Below, in pieces: positions 15,808-24,923 of a DNA stretch of 34,770 nucleotides (positions are counted from its first letter, which is position 1; the number at the start of each line of letters is the position of its first letter). The notes beneath the pieces are model-generated. The model was given only the letters and a program-made list of their open reading frames with translations. It was not told the DNA's origin and ran no database searches. The position numbers and the translations under genes were made by a program. This DNA comes from Lactiplantibacillus fabifermentans DSM 21115 (GTDB lineage Bacteria; Bacillota; Bacilli; Lactobacillales; Lactobacillaceae), in the NCBI RefSeq assembly GCF_000498955.2, contig NZ_AYGX02000082.1:1-34770 (forward strand), given 5' to 3'.

Positions 15808-17391
15808 TTATTTAACTAAGTATTTGCGAATCAAGTACGTTGGTGTACAGCTCCAGGCATGACAGTAACTATTAATCACTGGACTGCCATATGGTGAAAA
15901 GCTTAAATTTTCGGGTTCAAAGGCTTCAAAGAACGTATCCGCGCCCAAGTCAATCATCTTGCCCCAATACGATTTAATCAGCTTAATCGCATCGGCTTGA
16001 TGATTGGCTTCAAATAACGCCGCCGCTATATGATGATACATATAAGGCGTTGCAATCCCAGTTACTGGGAATAATTTAGCCACCGCTTTAGTCATCAATT
16101 GCTCGTTTTCAGCATCATCTAAAACATGCGCCAAAACCATCCAAACTTGACTGGCAATATTCACTTCACGGTTAGGGCCACTAACAAACAACCCTTGGTC
16201 GGCATCAAACAACTGTGATACGGCCGCGGCACTATAACGGTCGACAAGCGCTTGATAACGTGCAACTTGGTCTGGTTCTTTTTGTTGTACTAAACCAATG
16301 AATTGTTTCAATACATAGATGAGAATCGCTTGGCCCGCGGTCGCCTTATCAATCTTGGTCGACCAATCAACAAAGACTGGCCAGTCTTCATCCATCACTA
16401 ATAAATCGTCGTTCCCGACTGCTTTTAAGGCTAGTTCTATTTGTTTTTTCGCAATTGGATATAAATCATTCAATACTTCATTATTTTGCGATTGTTTGTA
16501 AAAATCGCTTAATACCGAGATAAAGAATAAACTGTAATCATACATAAACGTATCATCTGGTGTGACTTTGGGTGTCGTGAAGACATTGGCAGAAATCTTA
16601 CCTTCAGTCGTCGTCATTCCACCAAATAAGTACAAACACCGTTTAACCAGTTGGTCATCATTGAACGTTGCATAGTTCGCCAAGGCTTGTAAACGTAAAT
16701 CTCCAAGCCATAAGCGATGATCCCGTTTAGGCCCATCTTCAAAGACTGATTGCATACAGTCATGTAACGTTTTAATGCTGACTTCATCAATACGTTTTAA
16801 TTCCGGATCATCAATATTTACGAGTGGCACGTCCGTCATTGAAACCGCACTTTCAGTCACAACTTGCGGATTGCTAAAGCTCGCTTGCCACTTGGGGGAA
16901 GTATCTTTAACTTCAATTTCAACATAGCGAAAGGCATAGCGTCTTGGTAGCGATAATTTGGTCGGCAATACGTCTAAATGGATATATTCTTCCGTAATCC
17001 AAGAACTGCTTAACCAGCCATCGTAGCCACTGGCGTCGACCCCAATCTCAGCGGGCGTCTCGGCAAACGTTAAGTGTAAATACAACGGGGCGTCCATTGG
17101 CGAACCTACCGAGTCAATGTCGATACTGAACCGTCCAACTTGATGGTCGCCAAAATCAAGTACTAACTTACCGCCCTTCTTTAAAGCATAGGTTGGTAAT
17201 TGCTTAATATCTTGATTGTTCGCAACCGCCTTATACCCATTAAAGGCTTGTTCATCAGCGACAATATCAACTAAATCCGTCGCCTTAACGGTCGTATGCT
17301 TTAGCTTAGGCTCATTAGCCGCCGCTTTTGCTAACAGTTTTTCGTCATGATTAAACTTAATATCGTTATTAATTTGGAATGTAAAAGCCAT
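15808..17391 (-). CDS. ramA: Alpha-L-rhamnosidase, GH78 type
   Basis: A 527-residue cytoplasmic glycosidase (no signal peptide). An N-terminal beta-rich domain (about 1-190) precedes the (alpha/alpha)6 barrel. The catalytic-region motif EDGPKRDHRLWLGD spans 218-231, and a second acidic segment, DTFFEAFEPE, lies near the C-terminus where GH78 enzymes carry the general base. Size and placement fit the short intracellular rhamnosidases known from L. plantarum that release rhamnose from flavonoid and terpenyl glycosides. ATG is 3 nt after the MFS gene stop, with GAGGGA inside the MFS coding end. It is coupled to an importer and a kinase. Confidence 0.85.
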   Translation of the reverse strand: MAFTFQINNDIKFNHDEKLLAKAAANEPKLKHTTVKATDLVDIVADEQAFNGYKAVANNQDIKQLPTYALKKGGKLVLDFGDHQVGRFSIDIDSVGSPMDAPLYLHLTFAETPAEIGVDASGYDGWLSSSWITEEYIHLDVLPTKLSLPRRYAFRYVEIEVKDTSPKWQASFSNPQVVTESAVSMTDVPLVNIDDPELKRIDEVSIKTLHDCMQSVFEDGPKRDHRLWLGDLRLQALANYATFNDDQLVKRCLYLFGGMTTTEGKISANVFTTPKVTPDDTFMYDYSLFFISVLSDFYKQSQNNEVLNDLYPIAKKQIELALKAVGNDDLLVMDEDWPVFVDWSTKIDKATAGQAILIYVLKQFIGLVQQKEPDQVARYQALVDRYSAAAVSQLFDADQGLFVSGPNREVNIASQVWMVLAHVLDDAENEQLMTKAVAKLFPVTGIATPYMYHHIAAALFEANHQADAIKLIKSYWGKMIDLGADTFFEAFEPENLSFSPYGSPVINSYCHAWSCTPTYLIRKYLVK

Positions 17392-17394
17392 GAT

Positions 17395-18582
17395 TTATCC
17401 CTCTTTCAAAATATGTTTATTGCGGCGACTAAGCACGAAGCAGAAGCCTACTACGGCCATAATTGCTAACAAGATGCCACCGACCATGAAAATACCGTTG
17501 ACCGCCGTCGTCCCCGATAATTTGCTTAATAATGCTAGCCCGTATGGCGACATGGATGACCCTAAGTTAGAACCAACAAGTAAGAGCGACGTTGACAAGG
17601 TCGCTGAACCAGCGGGCGATACGATGCTGACTTGGTTGAATAAGTAAGGGACAAATAACGAGAAGGCCACCCCAACTAAGACACTCCCAATTCCGGCTAA
17701 GACAACACTATTAGCAATCGTCAAACAGCAAAACCCTAATGCCATTAAGACCAGCGAGAATGGAATCGTATATTGCCGAACAAGTTTGAAAATTGCCCCA
17801 AAACTAAACCCGGCTAACATACCCCCAACCGACATTAAACTAATAATATTTGAAGCATCCGTCGCACTACCGTAGCCATTAGTTGTCAATAACAACGCTA
17901 ATTTGACCTGGGCAGCCATGTAAATCACTAAAACGGCAAACAAGAATAGGACGTAGCCGATAACTTGTAAGTTCGTCGATTGCTTAACTGGCTTAGCCGC
18001 AACATCACTCGTCGTTGCGTGTAAACCTTCCTTTTCAGGACTTGGTACGAATAAAATAAAGAGCACTAAAATTGGTAAAATAATGGCATAAATCCAAAAA
18101 GTAATGTGCCAGTTGGTCTTTAATAACTGACCGGCAACGTACGTCATAATGGCAGTCCCTAAACCTTGGAAGGCACTTTGAAAACCAATCAATTGCGCCC
18201 GGGTATCGCCATCATAGAAATCACTAATCATACTGACGGCTAACGAATTAAATAAGCCAAAGCCAACCCCTAAGCCCGCTCGCGAAATTAAAATCAACGT
18301 GAAGTTGGTACTAAAGACTGGCACTAATCCGGATACTAAGGCAATCACTAACCCTAAAATAACGGTTTGTTTTGAACCGATTTTTTTAGCAATGAAGCTG
18401 CTAAGTAACACGAAAATAACGACCATCAATGCCGGAATCGTGGTCAACATTTCAACCGACGACAAGGGTTCATTGGCAAACGTCTTCGCCATCGCCGGAA
18501 TATTGCCAGAAATGGCTCCAGCCGATGTTAAGACTAATGAAATTGATAAAAGGGAAAATTTCATCAACCAACCTTTTTTCAT
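17395..18582 (-). CDS. MFS transporter, probably rhamnoside or sugar uptake
   Basis: A 395-residue protein with twelve predicted membrane spans arranged 6+6 and a hydrophilic central loop (SPEKEGLHATTSDVAAKPVK). The motif RAGLGVGFGLFNSLAVSMISDFYDGDTRAQ fragments correspond to the MFS A/B-motif regions; family members are sugar, drug or organic-anion carriers. It leads the operon with an alpha-L-rhamnosidase, so the likely cargo is a rhamnosylated compound or rhamnose disaccharide. ATG has GAGG 8 nt upstream. The promoter at 18626-18654 carries two cre sites. Confidence 0.85.
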   Translation of the reverse strand: MKKGWLMKFSLLSISLVLTSAGAISGNIPAMAKTFANEPLSSVEMLTTIPALMVVIFVLLSSFIAKKIGSKQTVILGLVIALVSGLVPVFSTNFTLILISRAGLGVGFGLFNSLAVSMISDFYDGDTRAQLIGFQSAFQGLGTAIMTYVAGQLLKTNWHITFWIYAIILPILVLFILFVPSPEKEGLHATTSDVAAKPVKQSTNLQVIGYVLFLFAVLVIYMAAQVKLALLLTTNGYGSATDASNIISLMSVGGMLAGFSFGAIFKLVRQYTIPFSLVLMALGFCCLTIANSVVLAGIGSVLVGVAFSLFVPYLFNQVSIVSPAGSATLSTSLLLVGSNLGSSMSPYGLALLSKLSGTTAVNGIFMVGGILLAIMAVVGFCFVLSRRNKHILKEG

Positions 18583-18604
18583 AATAAATTCCTCTTTTCT
18601 GTTT

Positions 18605-18620
18605 TTGTTATCGCTTACAA
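18605..18620 (-). promoter_or_regulatory. cre site, perfect consensus
   Basis: Minus-strand TTGTAAGCGATAACAA matches WTGNNARCGNWWWCAW at all 16 positions. It sits at about +1 to +15 of the rhamnosidase operon transcript, where bound CcpA blocks initiation. Confidence 0.85.
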
Positions 18621-18625
18621 GTCTT

Positions 18626-18654
18626 ATTAAACCGATTTATGACACCGTTTACAA
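18626..18654 (-). promoter_or_regulatory. Promoter of the rhamnosidase operon with second cre
   Basis: Minus-strand TTGTAA (18649-18654), 17 nt, TTTAAT (18626-18631). A second cre-like site, TTGTAAACGGTGTCAT (18639-18654, 15 of 16), covers the -35 and spacer. Confidence 0.75.
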
Positions 18655-18721
18655 TTTCGTGGCTACATGAGATAATTATCCAAAATACAGGTTGAAAGCG
18701 TACTAAGCCACACCAACTATC

Positions 18722-18739
18722 AGTTTAGTGTTAGTTTAG
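18722..18739 (+). promoter_or_regulatory. Direct repeat, AraC-type operator candidate
   Basis: AGTTTAG occurs twice, 11 bp apart (18722-18728 and 18733-18739), in the divergent gap before the AraC-type regulator. One-turn spacing is usual for AraC-family half-sites. Confidence 0.4.
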
Positions 18740-18776
18740 CTAGTAACTTCAACCCTTGATATGAAAGGATATATTT

Positions 18777-19757
18777 ATGGATTTAGTTGCTTTAGACGCC
18801 TTTTTAAGGTCCGAAGATCCCATTGAAACACAACAACGGCTCCATGGCGGCAATGTCGTGGATGTTAAAATTACAGCTGAAAATAATGGTATTCCTCAAA
18901 TGCCTAAAGCTGATTTTTTCAAGCGTGGCAATATTTTCGTTAACAAACACCACCGTTATTCATATATGCCCGCCCACACCCACAGCTTTGTTGAATTGAA
19001 TTATATGTATTCTGGCCACAGCACCCAATATATTAACGGCGAAAAAATTGAGCTACACGAGCACGAATTGATCTTAATGGATAAAGATATCGTGCAACAG
19101 ATTGATTATGTTGGTGAAAATGATATCTTGATTAATATTTTGATCCGTGATGATTCTATTTTGACCAATATCTTAAACAACTTGTCCCAATCAAAAAACT
19201 TGGCTACCGAATTCATGATTAATGCTTCCCGGGTCAATGCCGTTCACAATAATTTTGTGGTATTCAATTTACGCGATAATGAAATGGCGTTGTCATTAAT
19301 TAATAATCTAATTATCAAGGGGTTAGGACACGCCCCCTACCGCAATCGCTCAATGAATTTATTACTGTCACTCATTTTGACTGAACTCGCTAATTCCATT
19401 GAGGTCACCGCCCAAGAAGCCGCCGATAATAACGATGACTTAGCCCAAATTTTGAGTTATATTGACCGTCACTTTACCTCACTGACACTGCGACAATTAG
19501 GCACGCATTTCGGCTATAATCAAAACTATTTAGGTAACAAATTGAAAGCTGAAACCGGTAGTACGTTTAAGGCCTTGATTGACAAAAAGCGTCTCGCCGA
19601 AGCAGAAGAACTATTACTTGAAACCAATTACTCCGTAGCTGAAATCGCTGAACGTATCGGTTATCACAGCACGCCGTCATTATTCAAACTATTCAATAAG
19701 CATTTACAATTAACACCGATTCAATTCAAGCGCCAGCGAGAAAATTGGCCAAAATAA
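18777..19757 (+). CDS. AraC family regulator of the rhamnosidase operon
   Basis: A 326-residue regulator. The N-terminal cupin-like sensor (about 45-120) contains HHRYSYMPAHTHSFVELNYM. The C-terminal pair of helix-turn-helix motifs (about 220-325) contains LTLRQLGTHFGYNQNYLGNK and VAEIAERIGYHSTPSLFKLF, the latter a classic AraC signature. It is divergent from the MFS-rhamnosidase-kinase operon across 194 bp, the usual layout for an activator responding to rhamnose or a rhamnoside. ATG is preceded by AAAGGA. It is monocistronic with a strong terminator. Confidence 0.9.
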   Translation: MDLVALDAFLRSEDPIETQQRLHGGNVVDVKITAENNGIPQMPKADFFKRGNIFVNKHHRYSYMPAHTHSFVELNYMYSGHSTQYINGEKIELHEHELILMDKDIVQQIDYVGENDILINILIRDDSILTNILNNLSQSKNLATEFMINASRVNAVHNNFVVFNLRDNEMALSLINNLIIKGLGHAPYRNRSMNLLLSLILTELANSIEVTAQEAADNNDDLAQILSYIDRHFTSLTLRQLGTHFGYNQNYLGNKLKAETGSTFKALIDKKRLAEAEELLLETNYSVAEIAERIGYHSTPSLFKLFNKHLQLTPIQFKRQRENWPK

Positions 19758-19796
19758 ATAGTCGTCGCAAGCCAAGTGCTTCCGACGACTATTTTT
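19756..19796. terminator. Bidirectional terminator
   Basis: AAATAGTCGTCG (19756-19767) pairs with CGACGACTATTT (19783-19794), followed by Ts. The stem begins inside the stop codon of the AraC gene and also lies downstream of the convergent ubiB-like gene. Confidence 0.9.
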
Positions 19797-19812
19797 CCAT
19801 GGATAATTAATT

Positions 19813-21543
19813 TTATTTCGAACGCCAATGTCGGTACCAAGAATGCAAAGTCCCAATCAACAGGCCAATAATAACGACCACGGCGGCGACATAGCCAAAG
19901 ATCCCAATATTGGTAATCCAACTATTATCTGGATGACTCTGGACTAACAGTGACGAACCGACAATTAAAGCGGCTAAGATTACTGATAGGACGACTTTAT
20001 TTACCATTGAGTCAATCCGATCAATAAACATTTTACGATGAGAAAAGACAATGTTGACCCGGGCTTGCCCGTTTTCAAAAGTGTCCAAAGCCGACAACAA
20101 CCGCGACGGCAACTTGGGGGTATCCTTGAGTCCTTGCAAGGTGGCCAACAAACCGTCTTCCAACTCGTTACGAAGATTCAAATTTTCCCGCATGTAACGC
20201 CGAGCAAACGGTCGAGCGACATCCATCATGGATAGATTGGGATCAAGTAACTCCACAATACCCTCAATCGTTCCGAACGCCTTCCCAAGCATTGTAACGG
20301 CGGGGTTCATTTGGATATTATTACTCCGGCAGACTTTGACCATTTCAAACAATAAGCCTTGAAAATCAATATCTCCCAGTCCCGAATTGTAATACTGGCC
20401 TAAAAACGGCGCCAGATCATTGAAAAATTCTTCTTCATCCACTTCGCCGGTCCGATTGGAAATACCCAAGATTGCTTTACCAACTTGACGAGTATTCTCC
20501 GTCGTAACCGCCACGACCACGTTGGCAATCCCATTCATTAAGGCTGGACTAATGGTCCCCATCATCCCAAAGTCCAAATAGACTAAACGATATGGTGGCA
20601 ATTGTCGTTTACCAAGCTTGCCATGTTTTTGTGGAACACTATCACGGTAGCCCATATCATCTGGTTTGAGCTCCCGTAACAAGATGTTACCCGGATGCGG
20701 ATCAGCATGGAAAAAGCCATCTTCAAAGACTTGTTTTAAAAAGTTTTCGACCAGCACGTGGGCTAAATAGGTGCGCTCGTCGTCATATTCGTGACTGTCG
20801 GCGGCATCGGCCTGCGCCACTTGCGCCAGAAAATGTTGAATACTGGTCCCCGGCATATACTGATTGACCAATACTTTTTGCGTGCTGTATTTGCCGTATA
20901 CCCGTGGCACGCAAATAATATCATCATGATTATTTAAGCGATAAAATCGACTTCCGTTTTTGACTTCGATACTCGTGTCTAATTCGTTGAATAAGGAGCG
21001 TTTAATCTCACCAACCATTTCTTGCAAATCAATGACTGATGAATCTGGAATGTAGCGTAATAACGGCAATGCCCGTTCAAACAACGAAATATCTAAGGCG
21101 ACTTCCGCATCGATACCGGGATGCTGAACTTTAACGACCACTTTTTGACCATTCAACAACGTGGCGTGGTGGGTTTGCCCCATCGAAGCCGATGCAAAGG
21201 GTTGCTCATCGAAACTCGCAAACATCGCGGCCATTTTTTTGCCGGTCTGCGTTTCAATCGTTTGCTGAACGACGTCAAAGTCATCAGCGCGGACGTTATC
21301 TTGTAATTTTTTGAATTCATTAGCGAACTCGGGCTTCACGATATCGGTTCGCGACGATAAAATTTGGCCAATTTTAATAAAGGTCGGTCCTAATTCTTCA
21401 AAAGCCGCCCGCACTTGGTCGGGGTTCTTTTGGCGCGCTAAATTTGTGAGCACATTATATTTTCGTAATACACCGACAATCGTCCGAAAACGCGTGTGCC
21501 GATTTTGGTTTGCTTGCCAGTCTTTTGGCGTCGTATCAGCCAT
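19813..21543 (-). CDS. ubiB: UbiB/ABC1/AarF family atypical kinase-like protein
   Basis: A 576-residue protein-kinase-like protein. Family motifs are present in order: the inhibitory KIGQ (57-60) within FIKIGQILSSR, the Ala-rich loop ASASMGQ, the catalytic FHADPHPGN (about 276-284) and metal-binding LDFG (about 322-325). Two membrane spans close the C-terminus, at about 515-535 and 545-565. The family supports quinone or isoprenoid lipid metabolism as ATPases; true ubiquinone synthesis is not expected in this organism, so the client is probably menaquinone-related or another lipid. Start ATG has GGAG at 8 nt. It is monocistronic. Confidence 0.88.
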   Translation of the reverse strand: MADTTPKDWQANQNRHTRFRTIVGVLRKYNVLTNLARQKNPDQVRAAFEELGPTFIKIGQILSSRTDIVKPEFANEFKKLQDNVRADDFDVVQQTIETQTGKKMAAMFASFDEQPFASASMGQTHHATLLNGQKVVVKVQHPGIDAEVALDISLFERALPLLRYIPDSSVIDLQEMVGEIKRSLFNELDTSIEVKNGSRFYRLNNHDDIICVPRVYGKYSTQKVLVNQYMPGTSIQHFLAQVAQADAADSHEYDDERTYLAHVLVENFLKQVFEDGFFHADPHPGNILLRELKPDDMGYRDSVPQKHGKLGKRQLPPYRLVYLDFGMMGTISPALMNGIANVVVAVTTENTRQVGKAILGISNRTGEVDEEEFFNDLAPFLGQYYNSGLGDIDFQGLLFEMVKVCRSNNIQMNPAVTMLGKAFGTIEGIVELLDPNLSMMDVARPFARRYMRENLNLRNELEDGLLATLQGLKDTPKLPSRLLSALDTFENGQARVNIVFSHRKMFIDRIDSMVNKVVLSVILAALIVGSSLLVQSHPDNSWITNIGIFGYVAAVVVIIGLLIGTLHSWYRHWRSK

Positions 21544-21637
21544 CCGGAAGTCTCCAATCTTAGCGTATTTTAACTTCTATTATGAGTCTTTTAACCGCAA
21601 ACTGCACGAACTAAAACCGCATTTTGTCGAAAAAGTG

Positions 21638-21666
21638 TTGACAAATTTTTAATCAGGCGTTAGATT
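21638..21666 (+). promoter_or_regulatory. Promoter of the T-box-brnQ transcript
   Basis: TTGACA (21638-21643), 17 nt, TAGATT (21661-21666). Transcription should start near 21673, just before the T-box leader. Confidence 0.8.
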
Positions 21667-21672
21667 AAGGAC

Positions 21673-21982
21673 ACATTAAAAAACGGTTAACAAACGCGTT
21701 GATAAACACAGTACGTCGAAACTTGAGTGCCTAGAGAGTGTCAGGTTGGTGCAATGACATCACTACTTTTCGACCGAAAATCAGTTTTGAGCGGCGATGA
21801 CGATGGATTCTTCCTAGTTGTCGTTGGGTGCTCCCATTATCGAGCCAGGGTATCGCTAGCGACCGGTCACTAGCCGTACCTGTGAGGTGATGATAGTAAT
21901 ATCATCGCAAAGCTAAGGTGGTAACGCGTTTTAAACGTCCTTGTTTCTGAGTCATAGTGCTCAGGTGCAAGGACGTTTTTTT
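21673..21982 (+). promoter_or_regulatory. T-box riboswitch, isoleucine specifier
   Basis: Canonical landmarks appear in order. AGTA lies at 21710-21713. Stem I contains AGAGAG and the distal GGTTGGTGCAA loop (21733-21753), and GTCGAAA pairs with TTTCGAC. The specifier loop reads GAAA-ATC-A, with ATC at 21780-21782 (Ile codon). A GAGC...GCTC stem spans 21788-21832. The T-box sequence is TAAGGTGGTAACGCG (21914-21928). Its TGGT pairs with an ACCA tRNA end, as expected for tRNA-Ile with discriminator A. The leader ends in a terminator. Uncharged tRNA-Ile would switch on the carrier gene downstream. Confidence 0.9.
21933..21982 (+). terminator. T-box-controlled terminator
   Basis: AAACGTCCTTG (21933-21943) pairs with CAAGGACGTTT (21968-21978), followed by a run of Ts to 21982. 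It competes with the antiterminator formed by the T-box sequence. Confidence 0.9.
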
Positions 21983-22013
21983 GTTTAACCGACAAAATTA
22001 AGGAGTCTTGTGT

Positions 22014-23405
22014 ATGCTTGATAAAATCCAAAAACGACAACTAACGAAACGTGATTACGTCACTTTGAGCTCGATGATTTTCGCCCTATTCTTTGGCGCT
22101 GGTAACTTGATTTTCCCTTTGCATTTAGGCCAATTAGCCGGTAGTCATTGGGGCGTGGCCGCCGTGGGATTTTTAGTCACAGCAGTATTACTGCCACTGC
22201 TCTCCGTTTTAGCCGTTTGTGTGACCAAATCCAAAGGAGTCTACGATATTGGTAAGCCCCTCGGCGCAACCTTTGCCGTCGTCTTTATGGTCTTGATTCA
22301 CTTCACGATTGGCCCTTTCTTCGGGACTCCCCGGACCGCGACCGTTTCATTTACTGTCGGGTTGGCGCCCTTTTTCCCGGCTAAATATCAATCATTAGCC
22401 TTACTCGTCTTTTCGGCCGCCTTTTTCGGCTTAGCTTATTACTTGGCCACCGAACAAAGTAAAATCATGGCACGGGTCGGCAAATTATTAAATCCATTAT
22501 TTTTGCTATTATTAGTCGTTATTTTCTTCGTCGGCTTTAGCAGTCCACTCGCTCATGCCGGTAATACAACTGCGACGGCGGCCTATCAAAGTGCCGGCTT
22601 CGTCAATGGCTTTCTACAAGGTTACAACACGATGGACGCCCTCGCCGGATTAGCACTAGGGGTCACCATCGTCACCGCTGTCAACTTCATGGGGCAAACT
22701 GACCCGAATAAAGCGGCCTGGGTGACGGCGCGGGCAGGGTTATTCTCGATGAGTTTTGAAGGCTTAATCTATGTCTTATTGATCTTATTAGGTGCCCAAT
22801 CCTTAGGTCATTTCAAGCTTTCCGCTAATGGCGGGGTGGCTTTTGATCAAATCGTCAATCACTATATGGGAACTGCTGGCCAAGCCGTTCTGGCGGTGTT
22901 AATCATCACAACTTGTCTAACGACCGCCATTGGCTTAGTAGCAGCCTTTGCCCAAGACTTTCACAAACACTTTAGTTTTTTGAGTTATAAAGCTTGGCTC
23001 CGCCTAACTTGCTTAGCGTCATTTTTGACCGCCAACATCGGGCTAAATCAAATCATCGCTTGGTCCACGCCAGTTTTAATGTTCTTATACCCCTTAGCGA
23101 TGGCTTTAATCTTCTTATCCATCTTGTCACCACTGTTCCACAAATCCGCCGTGGTTTACCGGTGGGTGGTGGTCTTTACCGTCGTCCCCGCTGTTTTCGA
23201 TATGATGGCGGCCTTCCCAGCCGTAGTCAGTCAAAGTGCCTTAGGCGTTGCCATGGCCCACGTGCAAAGCTATTTGCCACTTGCTAGCAGCGGCATGGAT
23301 TGGCTCGTCCCAGCATTAGTCGGGGCCGTCTTTGGGACGGTGCATTATTTAGTCTTACAACATAGTCAAAGCCGCGGCACGGCGACTGTTGGCCAACGTA
23401 ATTAA
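22014..23405 (+). CDS. brnQ: Branched-chain amino acid carrier BrnQ
   Basis: A 463-residue membrane carrier with about twelve spans importing Leu, Ile and Val. The family start region LSSMIFALFFGAGNLIFPLHLG and the FFGTPRTATVSFTVG segment are characteristic of LIVCS transporters. A TTG at 22008 opens the frame two codons earlier, but ATG 22014 is placed 8 nt after AAGGAG and is preferred. Expression depends on the Ile-specific T-box in its leader, so uptake rises when tRNA-Ile is uncharged. It is monocistronic. Confidence 0.95.
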   Translation: MLDKIQKRQLTKRDYVTLSSMIFALFFGAGNLIFPLHLGQLAGSHWGVAAVGFLVTAVLLPLLSVLAVCVTKSKGVYDIGKPLGATFAVVFMVLIHFTIGPFFGTPRTATVSFTVGLAPFFPAKYQSLALLVFSAAFFGLAYYLATEQSKIMARVGKLLNPLFLLLLVVIFFVGFSSPLAHAGNTTATAAYQSAGFVNGFLQGYNTMDALAGLALGVTIVTAVNFMGQTDPNKAAWVTARAGLFSMSFEGLIYVLLILLGAQSLGHFKLSANGGVAFDQIVNHYMGTAGQAVLAVLIITTCLTTAIGLVAAFAQDFHKHFSFLSYKAWLRLTCLASFLTANIGLNQIIAWSTPVLMFLYPLAMALIFLSILSPLFHKSAVVYRWVVVFTVVPAVFDMMAAFPAVVSQSALGVAMAHVQSYLPLASSGMDWLVPALVGAVFGTVHYLVLQHSQSRGTATVGQRN

Positions 23406-23415
23406 ATGCGTTACT

Positions 23416-23449
23416 AAAACCCGCCCTCAATAATTTGAGAGCGGGTTTT
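23416..23449. terminator. Bidirectional terminator
   Basis: AAAACCCGCCCTCAA (23416-23430) pairs with TTGAGAGCGGGTTTT (23435-23449), with one mismatch and a 4-nt loop. It separates brnQ from the convergent galT. Confidence 0.9.
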
Positions 23450-23459
23450 AAGGCCATAA

Positions 23460-24923
23460 TTAAGCATTCAAAGCAGTCACAAAGCGGTCAAACGCTGCTT
23501 CACCAGCCGCATCCCACTTAAAGACCCCGGCATCCGCTAAAACGCGGGCAAAGACCTTACCAACTTCACGGTGCAAAATATCAGTAACATTGTCGGTCGT
23601 GAACGTATTTTGTGCCTTAAGCGCATCCGCCCACGGTTGGTGCATCGGTGCCATTTCGTTAGCTTCGCCAAGCACGTATTTACCGACTTCGTTTAATTCA
23701 GTCTTCAAGCGCGCTGGTAAAATCGCGCGGCCCATGACTTCAATCAAGCCAATGTTTTCTTTCTTAATATGTTGGACATCTTGGTGCGGATGGAAAATGC
23801 CATCTGGATATTGGTCAGACGTTTGATTATCACGCAACACGATATCTAAAACATAATCATCACCGACTTTACGCGCAATCGGCGTCGTCGTATGATGCCG
23901 GACCCCATCCGTGTAGGCGCGAACGTCGACACTTTCATCGGTATAGTCTCTCCAAGTATTATGAATCTTCGTTGCCGCATCGATTAAAGCCACCCGATTA
24001 GCACTAGTCAAACGAATCGTCGACATTGGCCATTTCACGACGCCTGCTTGCACGCCGGCCACCCCCACGTCGATTGATCGCGCAATCGGTGCTTTCATCA
24101 TTGGGAATACATGGCGACCGCCTTGGTAATGTTCATGCGTCAACATTGAGCCGCCGACAATTGGAAGGTCCGCGTTACTACCAACAAAATAATGCGGTAA
24201 TTGCGTGACGATTTCGAGTAAGTTACTGAACGTTTGCCGATTGATCTGCATCGGCCGGTGTACTTGATCCAAAAAGATCGAATGTTCATTAAAGTAAGCA
24301 TACGGCGAATATTGGAAGCCCCAAGTTTCACCGCCAACCGTCAAACGGACGATGCGATGATTACTCCGGGCCGGATAACCTAAGCGACCTAAGTAGCCTT
24401 CATTTTCCATGCATAACTGACAGAGCGGATACCCATTTTCTGGTTGGTCACGGGCCGCCGCAATCGCCTTGGGGTCTTTTTCTGGTTTCGACAAGTTAAT
24501 CGTGATTTCCAAATCGCCAAAGTCCGTTTGCGCTGGGAAAACAACATTTTTCGCAATCGCCCGCGTCTTAATGTAGTCATTGGCCTTACTTAATTGATAA
24601 AAGTAATCGGTAGCCGTTTCAGGACTCGTTTGATATTTATTCCAAAAAGTCTGATTGAGCACTGACGGTAATGGTGTCACGAGGTCCATCAATTGATCCG
24701 CTAAAATATCGCGGTCGGAAGGACTATCTTCGATCTTGCCGTGCGCGATAGCCGTTTGTACTAAGGCGGCCGTTAAGCTGCTTAATTGGTCGTCAACGGC
24801 CGTCACAAAGTCATCGTCGCCAATTAGCCCGGTAATCCGATTATGCACATAAATCGCATCTAATTCGCTATATGGCGATGGCGACGCAATTACTTTTTGC
24901 ACAAATTGATCGACACTTGTCAT
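23460..24923 (-). CDS. galT: Galactose-1-phosphate uridylyltransferase, class II
   Basis: A 487-residue enzyme of the Leloir pathway (UDP-glucose + Gal-1-P to Glc-1-P + UDP-galactose). Length and sequence match the Gram-positive class II form (e.g. [15 protein letters not shown] and [15 protein letters not shown]), not the shorter E. coli type. ATG overlaps the galE stop (ATGA), with GGAGG 9 nt upstream. It is last in galK-galE-galT and shares a terminator with brnQ. Confidence 0.97.
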   Translation of the reverse strand: MTSVDQFVQKVIASPSPYSELDAIYVHNRITGLIGDDDFVTAVDDQLSSLTAALVQTAIAHGKIEDSPSDRDILADQLMDLVTPLPSVLNQTFWNKYQTSPETATDYFYQLSKANDYIKTRAIAKNVVFPAQTDFGDLEITINLSKPEKDPKAIAAARDQPENGYPLCQLCMENEGYLGRLGYPARSNHRIVRLTVGGETWGFQYSPYAYFNEHSIFLDQVHRPMQINRQTFSNLLEIVTQLPHYFVGSNADLPIVGGSMLTHEHYQGGRHVFPMMKAPIARSIDVGVAGVQAGVVKWPMSTIRLTSANRVALIDAATKIHNTWRDYTDESVDVRAYTDGVRHHTTTPIARKVGDDYVLDIVLRDNQTSDQYPDGIFHPHQDVQHIKKENIGLIEVMGRAILPARLKTELNEVGKYVLGEANEMAPMHQPWADALKAQNTFTTDNVTDILHREVGKVFARVLADAGVFKWDAAGEAAFDRFVTALNA

